The notes below the pieces were generated by a model. It saw nothing but the letters and a program-made list of their open reading frames with translations. It was not told the DNA's origin and made no database searches. Of a stretch of DNA of 64,000 nucleotides, positions 43,898 to 51,674 are shown in pieces. The stretch comes from Oscillospiraceae bacterium. Lineage in GTDB: Bacteria > Bacillota > Clostridia > Saccharofermentanales > Saccharofermentanaceae. The number at the start of each line of letters is the position of its first letter. The stretch's first letter is position 1. The translations under genes and the position numbers were made by a program. Location of the stretch: contig SVIZ01000001.1 in the NCBI GenBank assembly GCA_015069205.1, positions 1 through 64,000 on the forward strand, in the 5' to 3' direction.

Positions 43898-44520
43898 CAG
43901 ATCAGTAACAACAGACCAAAAAACATTAACGCACCGCTCCAGTTACCTGCTCCGCCGATCCTGAATGGCATAATGAGCAATGCAAACGGAATATAGTTAA
44001 TAACACAGGCCCACTGCGGAAGGGATGTCGTACCTGTCACTACCGAGATAAAAAGAACAACACCAAGAGTTATCAGACCTAAGTAGCATCCGGCCATGGT
44101 AACCGACGTGTCCTTAAAGAATTTGACTACAGCCTGCCTTGCGTCTTCAGTCATGCCCATGCGCACATAGAACCATTCTGCGACTCCGCAGAACACATGA
44201 TGTGCTACGCCAAAAGAGAGGAACAGACCTATGGCTATCAGGATTATCACAGAAAAAGTTTTCGAGAATTCAGACATCCACAGATATATGCCGTAATATC
44301 CGCATGCGATCATAAGTATTGCCAGACATCCGGCAAGCATCGATATATTTATATTCTTTAGAGGCATCTTTGCAAACGTTTCAGACATCGATCTGTTGTC
44401 TGACATCTTCGTAAAATCAAACTTCTTTCCTCCCGGAACATAAGTAATCAGGCAGTCACAGCATCCACAGATAAGATGTCCCACTATCGCGATCAGGAAA
44501 AGTATCTTAACCAAACTCAT
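43897..44520 (-). CDS. Polytopic membrane protein, DUF6796-like (207 aa), copy 2
   Basis: Six helices. Helix 1 has an Asp and three Cys (GHLICGCCDCLITYVPGG), helix 4 HHVFCG, and the C-terminal part LPQWACVINYIPF before the last helices. These features align with the copy at 50950 (FCHVVCC, YPKWCWIF). Conserved Asp, His and Cys within helices suggest metal or thiol chemistry. Function unknown. Overlaps copy 3 by 4 bp. Confidence 0.75.
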   Translation of the reverse strand: MSLVKILFLIAIVGHLICGCCDCLITYVPGGKKFDFTKMSDNRSMSETFAKMPLKNINISMLAGCLAILMIACGYYGIYLWMSEFSKTFSVIILIAIGLFLSFGVAHHVFCGVAEWFYVRMGMTEDARQAVVKFFKDTSVTMAGCYLGLITLGVVLFISVVTGTTSLPQWACVINYIPFALLIMPFRIGGAGNWSGALMFFGLLLLI

Positions 44521-45239
44521 TTTTTGCCTCCAGTCAGATGAAGTTTCTTAACAGCAAAATAAAATGCCAGGCACATGAATGCATATCCCCATGATTCTCC
44601 GCATGCAGTCAGGAAAGACAACTTGGATCCTAAAGCGACCATTATCACTGCAATTATCTTTGCTGCAATGCTGAGGCCCATCGGGCACAAGATAAATGCC
44701 GCTTTATTGATTCCGAGCCTGCCTTTCAAAGTGAAATACATATAAGCAATCGTCACCGGGATATCACAAAGATAGCACCAGATCAGGAACGGAACCAGCG
44801 AGACCGCAACCGGCAGCAGATAAACCGACTCTGCCCTGCTGATATCGAGACCTGCCAGCAGCGCCGCCTGTATCAGCAGAAGAACTATGCAGCATGCGAT
44901 ATGGAACGATACGAACATCATGGGAGCGGACTTTAAGCCGAACCTCATGAGCTTATACATTTTCGATTCTTTCGAAATGCCTTTGATGTCCAGAAATTCC
45001 ATAATTGCAGGTGCGAAATAAAGACATCCGAATCCTGACAGGATCCCGAAGAAAAATGATAAAACATAGAACCATGAAGGAACAGTTGATATCGCGGTAG
45101 TGGTCATTCCGTAGATCAACGGCTCCCCGCTTTCAGGTTCATAACCAATAAGCCAGTCACCAACACCGCACAAAAGGAGCGTGATAAATCCGAAGATAAA
45201 TGCTCCTTCCAGTTTTTTCTGCCTGCTATCTGCAATCAC
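44517..45239 (-). CDS. Polytopic membrane protein, DUF6796-like (240 aa), copy 3
   Basis: Seven hydrophobic segments. Helix 1 contains LLLCGVGDWLIGYEPESG, helix 4 SFHIACCIVLL, and a middle IWCYLCDIPV. GTG start at 45239, overlapping the stop of a 23-codon frame at 45236-45307 (GTGA). No strong ribosome site of its own, so translation is probably coupled to that small frame. Confidence 0.72.
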   Translation of the reverse strand: MIADSRQKKLEGAFIFGFITLLLCGVGDWLIGYEPESGEPLIYGMTTTAISTVPSWFYVLSFFFGILSGFGCLYFAPAIMEFLDIKGISKESKMYKLMRFGLKSAPMMFVSFHIACCIVLLLIQAALLAGLDISRAESVYLLPVAVSLVPFLIWCYLCDIPVTIAYMYFTLKGRLGINKAAFILCPMGLSIAAKIIAVIMVALGSKLSFLTACGESWGYAFMCLAFYFAVKKLHLTGGKK

Positions 45240-45307
45240 TGCTTAACACCTTCTTCCGTCTTGAAAGTCTTGTAGATCTGTTCGCGCATCAGACGCTTAT
45301 TAAACAT
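45236..45307 (-). CDS. Possible leader peptide / mini gene (23 aa)
   Basis: ATG with GGGAGG 4 nt upstream; sequence MFNKRLMREQIYKTFKTEEG and stop TGA inside the GTGA start of the next gene. Basic and helical. It may only serve to bring ribosomes to copy 3, or be the original N-terminus shifted by a frameshift. Confidence 0.4.
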   Translation of the reverse strand: MFNKRLMREQIYKTFKTEEGVKQ

Positions 45308-45321
45308 TCATCCTCCCAATA

Positions 45322-45897
45322 TCACTTTTTATAAAAATGAAAATCACAGCAGTCTCCGCCTTTGCCTAATGTCTTTGTCCGCGAAAAACCCAACTTCCTC
45401 AAATTGCCATAGGTGACATCATCAACGTCACAGAATGCCGGACACAGTTCCGGACATCCGAATTCTTTGCAGGCGTTATACCATAAGCAATCCGTTACTG
45501 TTATGTTGTAGTAATCTTTACTCTCTTCCTGTGTACTCTTCTGAAGATCTGTTGTCCTCATGATCTTTAAAAATGACTTGCTGTATATCCTGTAAAACCC
45601 GGGGACGATCTCCAAAACCCTTGTGCCCTTACGTTTTTGGGCACCGATTACTTCGATCATGTATTTATGTACAAGATCATAAGCTTCAGCAGACAATTTA
45701 CTGTCTGCCATTAAAGCGTTATAAAGCGCAACGCGAGGAAGTATGGTTCTGGTCAGAGTCTTATACTGTTCCGGTGTCCTGCCGTTAAGTGAATTTACAT
45801 ATCCGGAATAAAGCGAAGACTGGAAATCATATATCCTTTCAGCGTCATCGCCTATTTCTTTCTTAAGCCATTTGCAGATCTGTTTTTGCTGATCCAT
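45322..45897 (-). CDS. ATC hydrolase-family protein (L-2-amino-thiazoline-4-carboxylic acid hydrolase-like, 191 aa)
   Basis: The C-terminal half carries Cys-rich CLWYNACKEFGCPELCPAFCDVDD, characteristic of this family (PF14196), thought to act on thiazoline-type rings. No signal peptide. Members are named after an enzyme that forms cysteine, but most have no known substrate. A thiazoline hydrolase in an iron-linked operon is noteworthy because thiazoline rings occur in siderophores; this link is inference. Start at 45897, GAGGT 5 nt upstream. First gene of the operon to 41494, with two boxes upstream. Confidence 0.75.
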   Translation of the reverse strand: MDQQKQICKWLKKEIGDDAERIYDFQSSLYSGYVNSLNGRTPEQYKTLTRTILPRVALYNALMADSKLSAEAYDLVHKYMIEVIGAQKRKGTRVLEIVPGFYRIYSKSFLKIMRTTDLQKSTQEESKDYYNITVTDCLWYNACKEFGCPELCPAFCDVDDVTYGNLRKLGFSRTKTLGKGGDCCDFHFYKK

Positions 45898-45912
45898 ATT
45901 ACACCTCAACCG

Positions 45913-45968
45913 GTTGTCATATGCTAACTAATTGCCTATTATATCACCAACAGTTAGTTTCTGCTAAC
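45913..45968 (-). promoter_or_regulatory. Promoter with two GTTAGC boxes, ATC hydrolase operon
   Basis: Boxes GTTGTC-ATAT-GCTAAC (45913-45928) and GTTAGT-TTCT-GCTAAC (45953-45968). Between them an extended -10 on the minus strand, TGATATAAT with TATAAT at 45938-45943; the upstream box overlaps the -35 zone. Confidence 0.72.
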
Positions 45969-45979
45969 TTGGAATGCAC

Positions 45980-46157
45980 AAAAATAACCCGGAGTAATAA
46001 CTCCGGGTTATCAGTTATGATGTTAAGAATCGAAAGAACATCATTCAACCGAGGCTTATAGAAGTGTTGTTTACTCAACACGCGTTATAGATCCCGAATC
46101 GTTTTCAACAACACATCGGCTCTATATCTGCTGCCTCAATTGGTTTTTTATGGCACA
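45980..46157 (-). ncRNA. Candidate small RNA, about 175-180 nt
   Basis: No reading frame is plausible here, yet the stretch has its own promoter (TTGAAC-16-TATAAT) and a strong terminator. Read from the minus strand it can form a long interrupted hairpin: GAGGC, TATAGA and GTGTTGTT pair in order with AACAACAC, TCTATA and GCCTC, with bulges, then a second stem ATGATGTT/AACATCAT, then the terminator. The size and rod shape recall 6S RNA, but I see no decisive motif; it could also be a leader or riboswitch of the gene at 45322. Confidence 0.5.
45984..46011 (-). terminator. Strong rho-independent terminator
   Basis: Perfect 12-bp stem ATAACCCGGAGT/ACTCCGGGTTAT, 4-nt loop, followed on the minus strand by TTTTGTG. 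It ends the transcript read from the promoter at 46163-46190. Confidence 0.9.
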
Positions 46158-46162
46158 AGTTC

Positions 46163-46190
46163 ATTATAGTCTACATTCCCACTTGTTCAA
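46163..46190 (-). promoter_or_regulatory. Promoter of the candidate small RNA
   Basis: TTGAAC (46185-46190) and TATAAT (46163-46168) on the minus strand with a 16-bp spacer. Nothing else is needed downstream until the terminator, which supports an RNA gene. Confidence 0.65.
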
Positions 46191-46253
46191 TAGGGTTTTA
46201 GGCTTTTTCGACATATGCCGTAAAAATTGTTCGAAAACGACATATGTCGATAA

Positions 46254-47719
46254 TTACATTTTCCAGTTCGCTGCTTCTTCTCTGAGCCTGATGAAGTTGC
46301 TGTATTTAGCACTGGTCTTCATCAATTCGTCATGCGTTCCGCAGCTTATGGCACCGCCGTCGAGCACAACGATCTTATCTGCATTTCTGATAGTCTTAAG
46401 CCTGTGGGCGATCATGATGACCGTTTTATTATCTGTCAGCGCATCAAAAGCAGCTGTCAATTTATCTTCATTCTCAGGATCCACGTTTGCCGTTGCCTCA
46501 TCAAGAATTATTATCGGTGCATCTTTAAGGATCGCCCTGGCAATGGAAATCCTCTGCTTCTCACCGCCGGACAATGTTGCACCGCCTTCACCTATCACTG
46601 TGGAATAGCCATCAGGGAGTGACATTATGAAGTCATGGCAGCAAGCTTTTTTTGCAGCAGCCACAACCTGCTCGTGGCTTGCTTCACTCATACCGAACTT
46701 GATGTTATTCTCGATAGTGTCTGCAAAAAGATATACATTCTGGAAGACCACACTTATCTGAGACATCAGGCTTTCCAAAGTGTAATGAGTGTCATTTCAG
46801 CTTCGCCGGAATATGCGATCTTAGTAAGCGTTACAGTAACCAGAGGTGTTACGATAATGTAGTACATGACATTCAGGATATCCTTATCGGCAACACCGTT
46901 TCTGGTAAGGAAGAAAGCTCCGAGTACGATTGCCAGGAAGACGGCATTGATACATGTCATAAAACCGATCATCGGCATTCTGAGCTGCAATGTGTAAGCT
47001 GTAGTCCACTTTCCGTATCCGTCGATGGATTCTTTAAAACGCTTAAACGAATGGACTGTCTGACCGAATGTCTTTACAACGGGAATACCCCTGACATACT
47101 CTGTTGCTTCGCTGCTCATGGTATCAAGAGCGTTCTGATACTCTTTCATCTTCTGCTGCATGCCCTTTCCCATCATGGACATCATGCATATGAATCCGAT
47201 AACAGCAGGGATCATGCAGATAAGACCAATCTTCCAGTTGAATGCAAGAACAAGTATGATCAGTCCGACAGGTGTTACTGCTGCCACAGTCTTATCCGCA
47301 AGATTATGTGCAATATATGTCTCAGTAGCTGCAGTGGAATCACTTACGATCCTTCTGATCTTACCTGTTCCGTCTTCATCGAAAATTCCAAGCGGAAGCT
47401 TTATTATCTTTCTCATAAGTTCGCTTCTCATATTTGCCTGAACTCTGAATGCCGCGATGTGCGTACACAGAAGTGCAAAGATATAAACCAGAAGTGCTGA
47501 TACTGTAAGGATAACTGCTCCCCAAGCATATCCGTTGATTCTTCCAAGATCCGTACCCTCTATTGCAACTGCGATTATCTTCCAGAGAAGATAAAAAGGA
47601 ATAAGGGTAATGACGGCACTTAAGCCCGCCAATATCCTTCCCAAAGTGATAAGGTGCTTATGCCCTCCGGCGAACTGCCTTATCAGCTTCATGTGATCGT
47701 ATTTCGGTGCTTTTCCCAA
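46254..47719 (-). pseudogene. Broken ABC half-transporter; Walker A region deleted
   Basis: Two frames that belong to one gene. The first (46766-47719, 317 aa) is the six-helix membrane part; the second (46254-46778, 174 aa) is the back part of the ATPase, starting at the Q-loop QISVVFQ, with LSGGEKQR, IIILDEATANVDP and IAHRLKT. About 85 residues between them, including Walker A (present in paralogues at 37221 and 38952), are missing, and the junction near 46766-46790 also shifts the frame. The ATPase cannot bind ATP. Downstream of a TetR gene and a box at 47755, so probably a lost third member of the iron-linked ABC set. Confidence 0.85.
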
Positions 47720-47754
47720 GTTATGTTCCTCCTTGTAAATTATTCTCGTTGTTT

Positions 47755-47770
47755 GTTAGCTATCACCAAC
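47755..47770 (-). promoter_or_regulatory. Degenerate GTTAGC box upstream of the broken ABC gene
   Basis: GTTAGC-TATC-ACCAAC, two mismatches in one half-site, 35 bp before the ATG. Decay of the site would match decay of the gene. Confidence 0.5.
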
Positions 47771-47796
47771 CGATAAGCGATAGCCTAAGCAATAAA

Positions 47797-47816
47797 AAAG
47801 AGCCCGAAGGCTCTTT
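47797..47816 (-). terminator. Terminator of the second TetR gene
   Basis: AAAGAGCC/GGCTCTTT with a 4-nt loop; overlaps the TetR stop codon. Followed on the minus strand by TTTTTATT. Confidence 0.85.
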
Positions 47817-48432
47817 ACTGCAATCCCATTATCTTTAGCCACCCCGGCATGAAAAATTCCTGGACTGTACTCAGATATTTCTCTATCAAATCTTCATCAT
47901 AATCATGTATCAGCGGTTCAAGACAAGCCGTAAAATATGCAGACAAAAGAATATGCAATTCATTGTCGGATATTCTTTTTACCGGATACCCTTTTTCAGC
48001 CATGAAATCTATGGCCTTCATGAACTCACTTTGATTCTCATCGACATAATTATGGATGAAATTCTCATACTTCGTTCCTGATGAACAGTTCATCAGGATA
48101 ATGAATTCCTCTTTATGCGGAATAAGTATGTTCTTTATAAGATCTATAAAGGTCTCTCCGAATAAGACGTCTTTATCCTCTTTCTTTCCTGTTAAAGCAT
48201 ACTTCTTAGCAATATGTTTCTTATTCCAGATCTTTATCTCATTAATAAGAGGTTCAACTACCGAATCAAACATTGCTTCCTTATCGCGGTAATGACGGTA
48301 AAGGCCGGCAGATGTCATGCCTGCTCTTGCGCCGATACTTCTTATGGAAGCACCTTCATAACCTTTTTCAAGGAATTCTTCTCTTATAGCTTTATTAACT
48401 CTGATGTGACTTAAAGACTTATCTCTCGGCAT
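47815..48432 (-). CDS. TetR-family regulator (205 aa), copy 2
   Basis: HTH region: HIRVNKAIREEFLEKGYEGASIRSIGARAGMTSAGLYRHYRDKEAMF. C-terminal ligand domain with IKNILIPHKEEFIILMNCSS. Its position directly upstream of the broken ABC gene repeats the arrangement of copy 1 with the intact pair. Start taken at the ATG (48432) after GGGTG. Promoter with a perfect box at 48471. Confidence 0.88.
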   Translation of the reverse strand: MPRDKSLSHIRVNKAIREEFLEKGYEGASIRSIGARAGMTSAGLYRHYRDKEAMFDSVVEPLINEIKIWNKKHIAKKYALTGKKEDKDVLFGETFIDLIKNILIPHKEEFIILMNCSSGTKYENFIHNYVDENQSEFMKAIDFMAEKGYPVKRISDNELHILLSAYFTACLEPLIHDYDEDLIEKYLSTVQEFFMPGWLKIMGLQ

Positions 48433-48470
48433 TGTTTTCACCCGTTAGCTATCATTGATAACCAACATAT

Positions 48471-48497
48471 GTTAGCCGTGGCTAACCATTTTGTCAA
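48471..48497 (-). promoter_or_regulatory. Promoter and perfect GTTAGC box of TetR copy 2
   Basis: Box GTTAGC-CGTG-GCTAAC (48471-48486). Minus strand TTGACA (48492-48497), 17-bp spacer, TAACAT (48469-48474); the box covers the spacer and -10. A palindrome TATCA-T-TGATA (48450-48460) lies downstream, a possible TetR operator. Confidence 0.75.
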
Positions 48498-48512
48498 CAG
48501 TCAATTTTCGAT

Positions 48513-49424
48513 TCAGGAATTCAACCATTCAACTATCTCTTTTTCCGTATTGTCGAAGTAAGAGATATTAAGGTCTTTGTATTTACCGAAGGTCTTATAC
48601 ATTAAGCCGATGAGAGGGATCATGCGGTAAAGTTTTTTCTCCCTTTCTCTGTTCGGCATAAGACCGTTAAGATGGCTTCCATGTGGATATACGATAACCT
48701 TAACTTCCTTATCATATCCTTTGTCTTTGAGTTCCTTCTCGATAAGTCTTACAGAGTATTCGGCCGGCCATGCTTCATCCTCATCACCTGCTATCAGGAG
48801 GATCCTGGCACCGGTTTTCTCTACGTTGAGCCTTGCTTTAAGAGATGCTGCTTCATCTTTATACGCATCATGATATGCGATCCACATTCCAAGCACTTTG
48901 CATACAGAGTCAGGATGACGATAGTATTTAGATGCTTTGATATTGGAGAAATCCGCTTTGACGAACGGGATATCTTCGCCCTTCCAGGTAGCAACACTTC
49001 TTCCTGTCATGGTCTTCTTATCCTTCAATGTTCCTTCGAAGGGAACATGCGTGGGACTGACCATAATAAGATTTTCAAAGCCTCCGATATACTGCGCCGC
49101 CAGCACTGCAAAGATCGAACCCATTGACTGTCCGTATATGCTTATGTGATCTATCTTTTTCTTTTCGCGGAGATATTCTATGGCAGAAACAAACATATCG
49201 ACAGGAATGCTGTTTGGTGAATCAGGAAGTCCTTCTGCTCCGAATAATGAAACAGACAAACCGGTAATACCATAATCTGCAAAACGTTCTGCAAACTTGA
49301 TTCCGGGCAGTATCGACTGTTCGCCGCCCATAACGACAATTACAGCTTTATCGCTTCTTCCATCAGGTTCTGCAAGATGACCAACAAAACCGTGTTCTTT
49401 GAAATTAAAATCTTCGTGTCTCAT
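48513..49424 (-). CDS. Alpha/beta hydrolase, BAAT/dienelactone-hydrolase-like (303 aa)
   Basis: Nucleophile in IYGQSMGSIFAVLAA (about residue 98), acid in IAGDEDEAWPAEYS, His in YPHGSHLNGL. Similar in size and motif order to the hydrolase at 41494 (IYGNSKGAGM, GSHNLGYF), so the two are paralogues in two separate iron-boxed operons. No signal peptide. Last gene of the operon starting at 55458. Confidence 0.8.
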   Translation of the reverse strand: MRHEDFNFKEHGFVGHLAEPDGRSDKAVIVVMGGEQSILPGIKFAERFADYGITGLSVSLFGAEGLPDSPNSIPVDMFVSAIEYLREKKKIDHISIYGQSMGSIFAVLAAQYIGGFENLIMVSPTHVPFEGTLKDKKTMTGRSVATWKGEDIPFVKADFSNIKASKYYRHPDSVCKVLGMWIAYHDAYKDEAASLKARLNVEKTGARILLIAGDEDEAWPAEYSVRLIEKELKDKGYDKEVKVIVYPHGSHLNGLMPNREREKKLYRMIPLIGLMYKTFGKYKDLNISYFDNTEKEIVEWLNS

Positions 49425-49428
49425 AGGT

Positions 49429-49926
49429 TTAGAAAAATGAAAAGATCAATGCACCGATAAGACAGCAGACCGGAATAGTGATGCACTGTCTTATCTGCTG
49501 TTTGCGGTTATAACCGAACTGCTTCCAGCCGATACAGTCTTTTGTCTCAGGAAAATAGTGCTGAAAGAATTGCGTCTTCGTTAACAGGATGTAGTCCATG
49601 CAAACTATATCGAATACTTTTACCAAAGCACCGATAATGAAAAAACGCAGGAAGAACTGCCAGAATGCATATCCGTTCTTAATTCCGTCTATCCCGCCAA
49701 AAATAAAAAGGCCGAGAAACAGATTACAAAAACCGATAAGTATTATCCATCCGACAATTCTCTTGAAAGACATAGGAAGGCTTTCAAGTCTTGGCTTCAA
49801 GCAGGCCTGAACATCAACAGGAAAATTCCTTGCAAGAAGGCTTGTAGGCATTGTAACGGTAAGTCCCCAGACAGCGAGAAATAATGAGACACACCCTATC
49901 AATGACAATATCAGCGTTAATACCAT
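49429..49926 (-). CDS. Small polytopic membrane protein (165 aa), copy B
   Basis: Four hydrophobic helices. Shares with the next gene upstream (49943-50440, also 165 aa) the sequence GGIDGIKNGYAFWQFFLRFFII and a C-terminal KQFGYNRKQQIRQCITIPVC. The pair is a tandem duplication with moderate similarity. No family recognised. 4 bp before the hydrolase and 16 bp after copy A, so in the same operon. Confidence 0.7.
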   Translation of the reverse strand: MVLTLILSLIGCVSLFLAVWGLTVTMPTSLLARNFPVDVQACLKPRLESLPMSFKRIVGWIILIGFCNLFLGLFIFGGIDGIKNGYAFWQFFLRFFIIGALVKVFDIVCMDYILLTKTQFFQHYFPETKDCIGWKQFGYNRKQQIRQCITIPVCCLIGALIFSFF

Positions 49927-49942
49927 ATTCTCTCCTCAGGAT

Positions 49943-50440
49943 TCAGAATAGCGTGCATATCCAGGCGATCAATGCGCAGACAGGAATATATATCACATAA
50001 TGAATGACATGCGTCCACTTGTTATATCCGAACATGTGTCTGCCGACGACATCTTTAACTTCAGGATAGTATCTCGGGAAGAAGTTTGAGTTGCACAAAA
50101 GCACCCAGTCGAAGAAGACGATATCAAATGTCTCCATGCCGTAGAGCATGATGATAAATCTGATAAAGAACTGCAGAAATCCGAAGTTATTTCTTACACC
50201 GTCCCAGCCGCCCAAGATAAATGCTGCAGGATACATAAGGAACGCAATGATAATGATTATCCATCCTATCGTATGCGCACCTTTAAATCTCTCTTTGCGG
50301 TCAGGAATAACAGCAAGGATATCCTTATGTGCCGAACCGAAAAATCTCTTATCCTGAATGAATGCAACACCTGCATAAAGGATAAGGAAGTATGCCGCCA
50401 TGAGCATCAATGTTGCAACTATCGTAATAAGCATTCTCAT
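49943..50440 (-). CDS. Small polytopic membrane protein (165 aa), copy A
   Basis: Four helices, with GGWDGVRNNFGFLQFFIRFIIM and the terminal HMFGYNKWTHVIHYVIYIPVC. Paralogous to copy B. An Asp-Arg/Lys-Asn loop (DGVRNN/DGIKNG) near residue 78 is conserved between them. Function unknown; sits 7 bp after the ICMT-like methyltransferase. Confidence 0.7.
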   Translation of the reverse strand: MRMLITIVATLMLMAAYFLILYAGVAFIQDKRFFGSAHKDILAVIPDRKERFKGAHTIGWIIIIIAFLMYPAAFILGGWDGVRNNFGFLQFFIRFIIMLYGMETFDIVFFDWVLLCNSNFFPRYYPEVKDVVGRHMFGYNKWTHVIHYVIYIPVCALIAWICTLF

Positions 50441-50447
50441 TACTCCT

Positions 50448-50948
50448 TTAACTTAATCTTTTTAGCGGAATAAGCCTGTTCACTCTTGCCTTGTAGGACA
50501 CATATTCATCACCATAAAGATCGAGCAGCCATTTTTCTTCCGTATTTATCAGTACGACTGTAAGTATCAGCCACTGAACAGGCAGCAGTATAAGAAGCCA
50601 CAGGTTGTGCCAAAGAAGCATCAGACCGATATTGATGAACCACACACCGACATACATAGGGTTTCTTACCCATGCATAGATGCCGCCTGTCTGAAGTTTG
50701 TTGTTCTCGATATGCTCATCCATCTTGGAGCCAAGCGCACCCATATACCAGATAAAAATACCGAGAGGAATGAAGATGATGCCTGCAATCCTGAAGACCC
50801 ATGCCCATATTCCGTCAAGAAGTCCCGAGCTTAATATGTTGTGTGACATAACGAGACCCGCTATTGTAAGCAGCGTTATGCTGCTGATAAGATACGGACC
50901 TATTCCGAATAACGGAAGTTTCTGGCCTTCTTTGTTATAGTTCTTCAT
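50448..50948 (-). CDS. Isoprenylcysteine carboxyl methyltransferase-like membrane methyltransferase (166 aa)
   Basis: Four to five helices and the C-terminal catalytic signature of the ICMT/PEMT family: TGGIYAWVRNPMYVGVWF, then NTEEKWLLDLYGDEYVSYKARVNRLIP (the E-E and YxxYxxRVxR-type SAM-binding end). Methylates a lipid or small carboxylate at the membrane. Substrate unknown. Operon member, 1 bp gap to the DUF6796-like gene. Confidence 0.88.
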   Translation of the reverse strand: MKNYNKEGQKLPLFGIGPYLISSITLLTIAGLVMSHNILSSGLLDGIWAWVFRIAGIIFIPLGIFIWYMGALGSKMDEHIENNKLQTGGIYAWVRNPMYVGVWFINIGLMLLWHNLWLLILLPVQWLILTVVLINTEEKWLLDLYGDEYVSYKARVNRLIPLKRLS

Positions 50949-50949
50949 A

Positions 50950-51672
50950 TCACTTGTTAGCCTTTGCTTTCTTCATCGTTATGAGAAGTCCCAGATATGT
51001 CCATATGCTTCCTATGCTGATCCAGCCGGTACCTATCGCATTTGCCGCTTCACTGTTTCCAAAGAACCTTGTTACGGCTACGATGATGAGTCCTGATGCG
51101 ATAGAAAAGATCCAGCACCACTTAGGGTAAGGTGTGTAGCCTTTTGCAAAAGCGATTATCTGAACAACAGTCGTTAACAGGAAAAACACTAAAAAGACAG
51201 CTGTTACAGGAACCAGAAAATAGAGTGCAAACTTAACCGTTCCATCAGCTGATACAGAAGGATCCATCCTGTGAATCGCATTTAAGTGATAGACTGTCGC
51301 GCAGCATACGACATGGCAAAAACTTCCGAATGCAAGCATACCTAGAAGCCCGCTTCTGTATATATGTGCAAGTTTTTCATTTCCATTGGCAATAAGTCTG
51401 TATATGCCAAAATAGCAGAGACATTCAACCGGGATTCCGATAAGTCCCAGTATTGCAGATCTGAAGATACGGTCATCTGATACCGTGAGGTATCTCGAGA
51501 AATACTGATCCATTCCGGAAAGAGAATTGTCGACAACGCCCCAGCCTAAGACAAGATCACCGACAACAGCCATAATTGCTGCAACTATGCCTATCTTGAA
51601 TAGGTGAGAAATCCTTTCCCAGTCAAGTTCCTTACCGATCCCGATATCATTTACAGCCGTTTTCCTATTCAT
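50950..51672 (-). CDS. Polytopic membrane protein, DUF6796-like (240 aa), copy 4
   Basis: Six helices after a 25-residue soluble N-terminus. Helix 1 carries AVVGDLVLGWG (Asp), a YFGIYRLI turn, FCHVVCC in helix 4 and PYPKWCWIFSIASG before the last helices; helix features line up with copy 2 at 43897. Function unknown. 2 bp after the permease gene. Confidence 0.77.
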   Translation of the reverse strand: MNRKTAVNDIGIGKELDWERISHLFKIGIVAAIMAVVGDLVLGWGVVDNSLSGMDQYFSRYLTVSDDRIFRSAILGLIGIPVECLCYFGIYRLIANGNEKLAHIYRSGLLGMLAFGSFCHVVCCATVYHLNAIHRMDPSVSADGTVKFALYFLVPVTAVFLVFFLLTTVVQIIAFAKGYTPYPKWCWIFSIASGLIIVAVTRFFGNSEAANAIGTGWISIGSIWTYLGLLITMKKAKANK

Positions 51673-51674
51673 GA

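Noticed and set aside
50955..50970. GTTAGC-CTTT-GCTTTC resembling the operator
   Set aside because: It lies inside the last codons of a DUF6796-like gene (Lys/Ala-rich end) with two mismatches and no promoter; likely chance.
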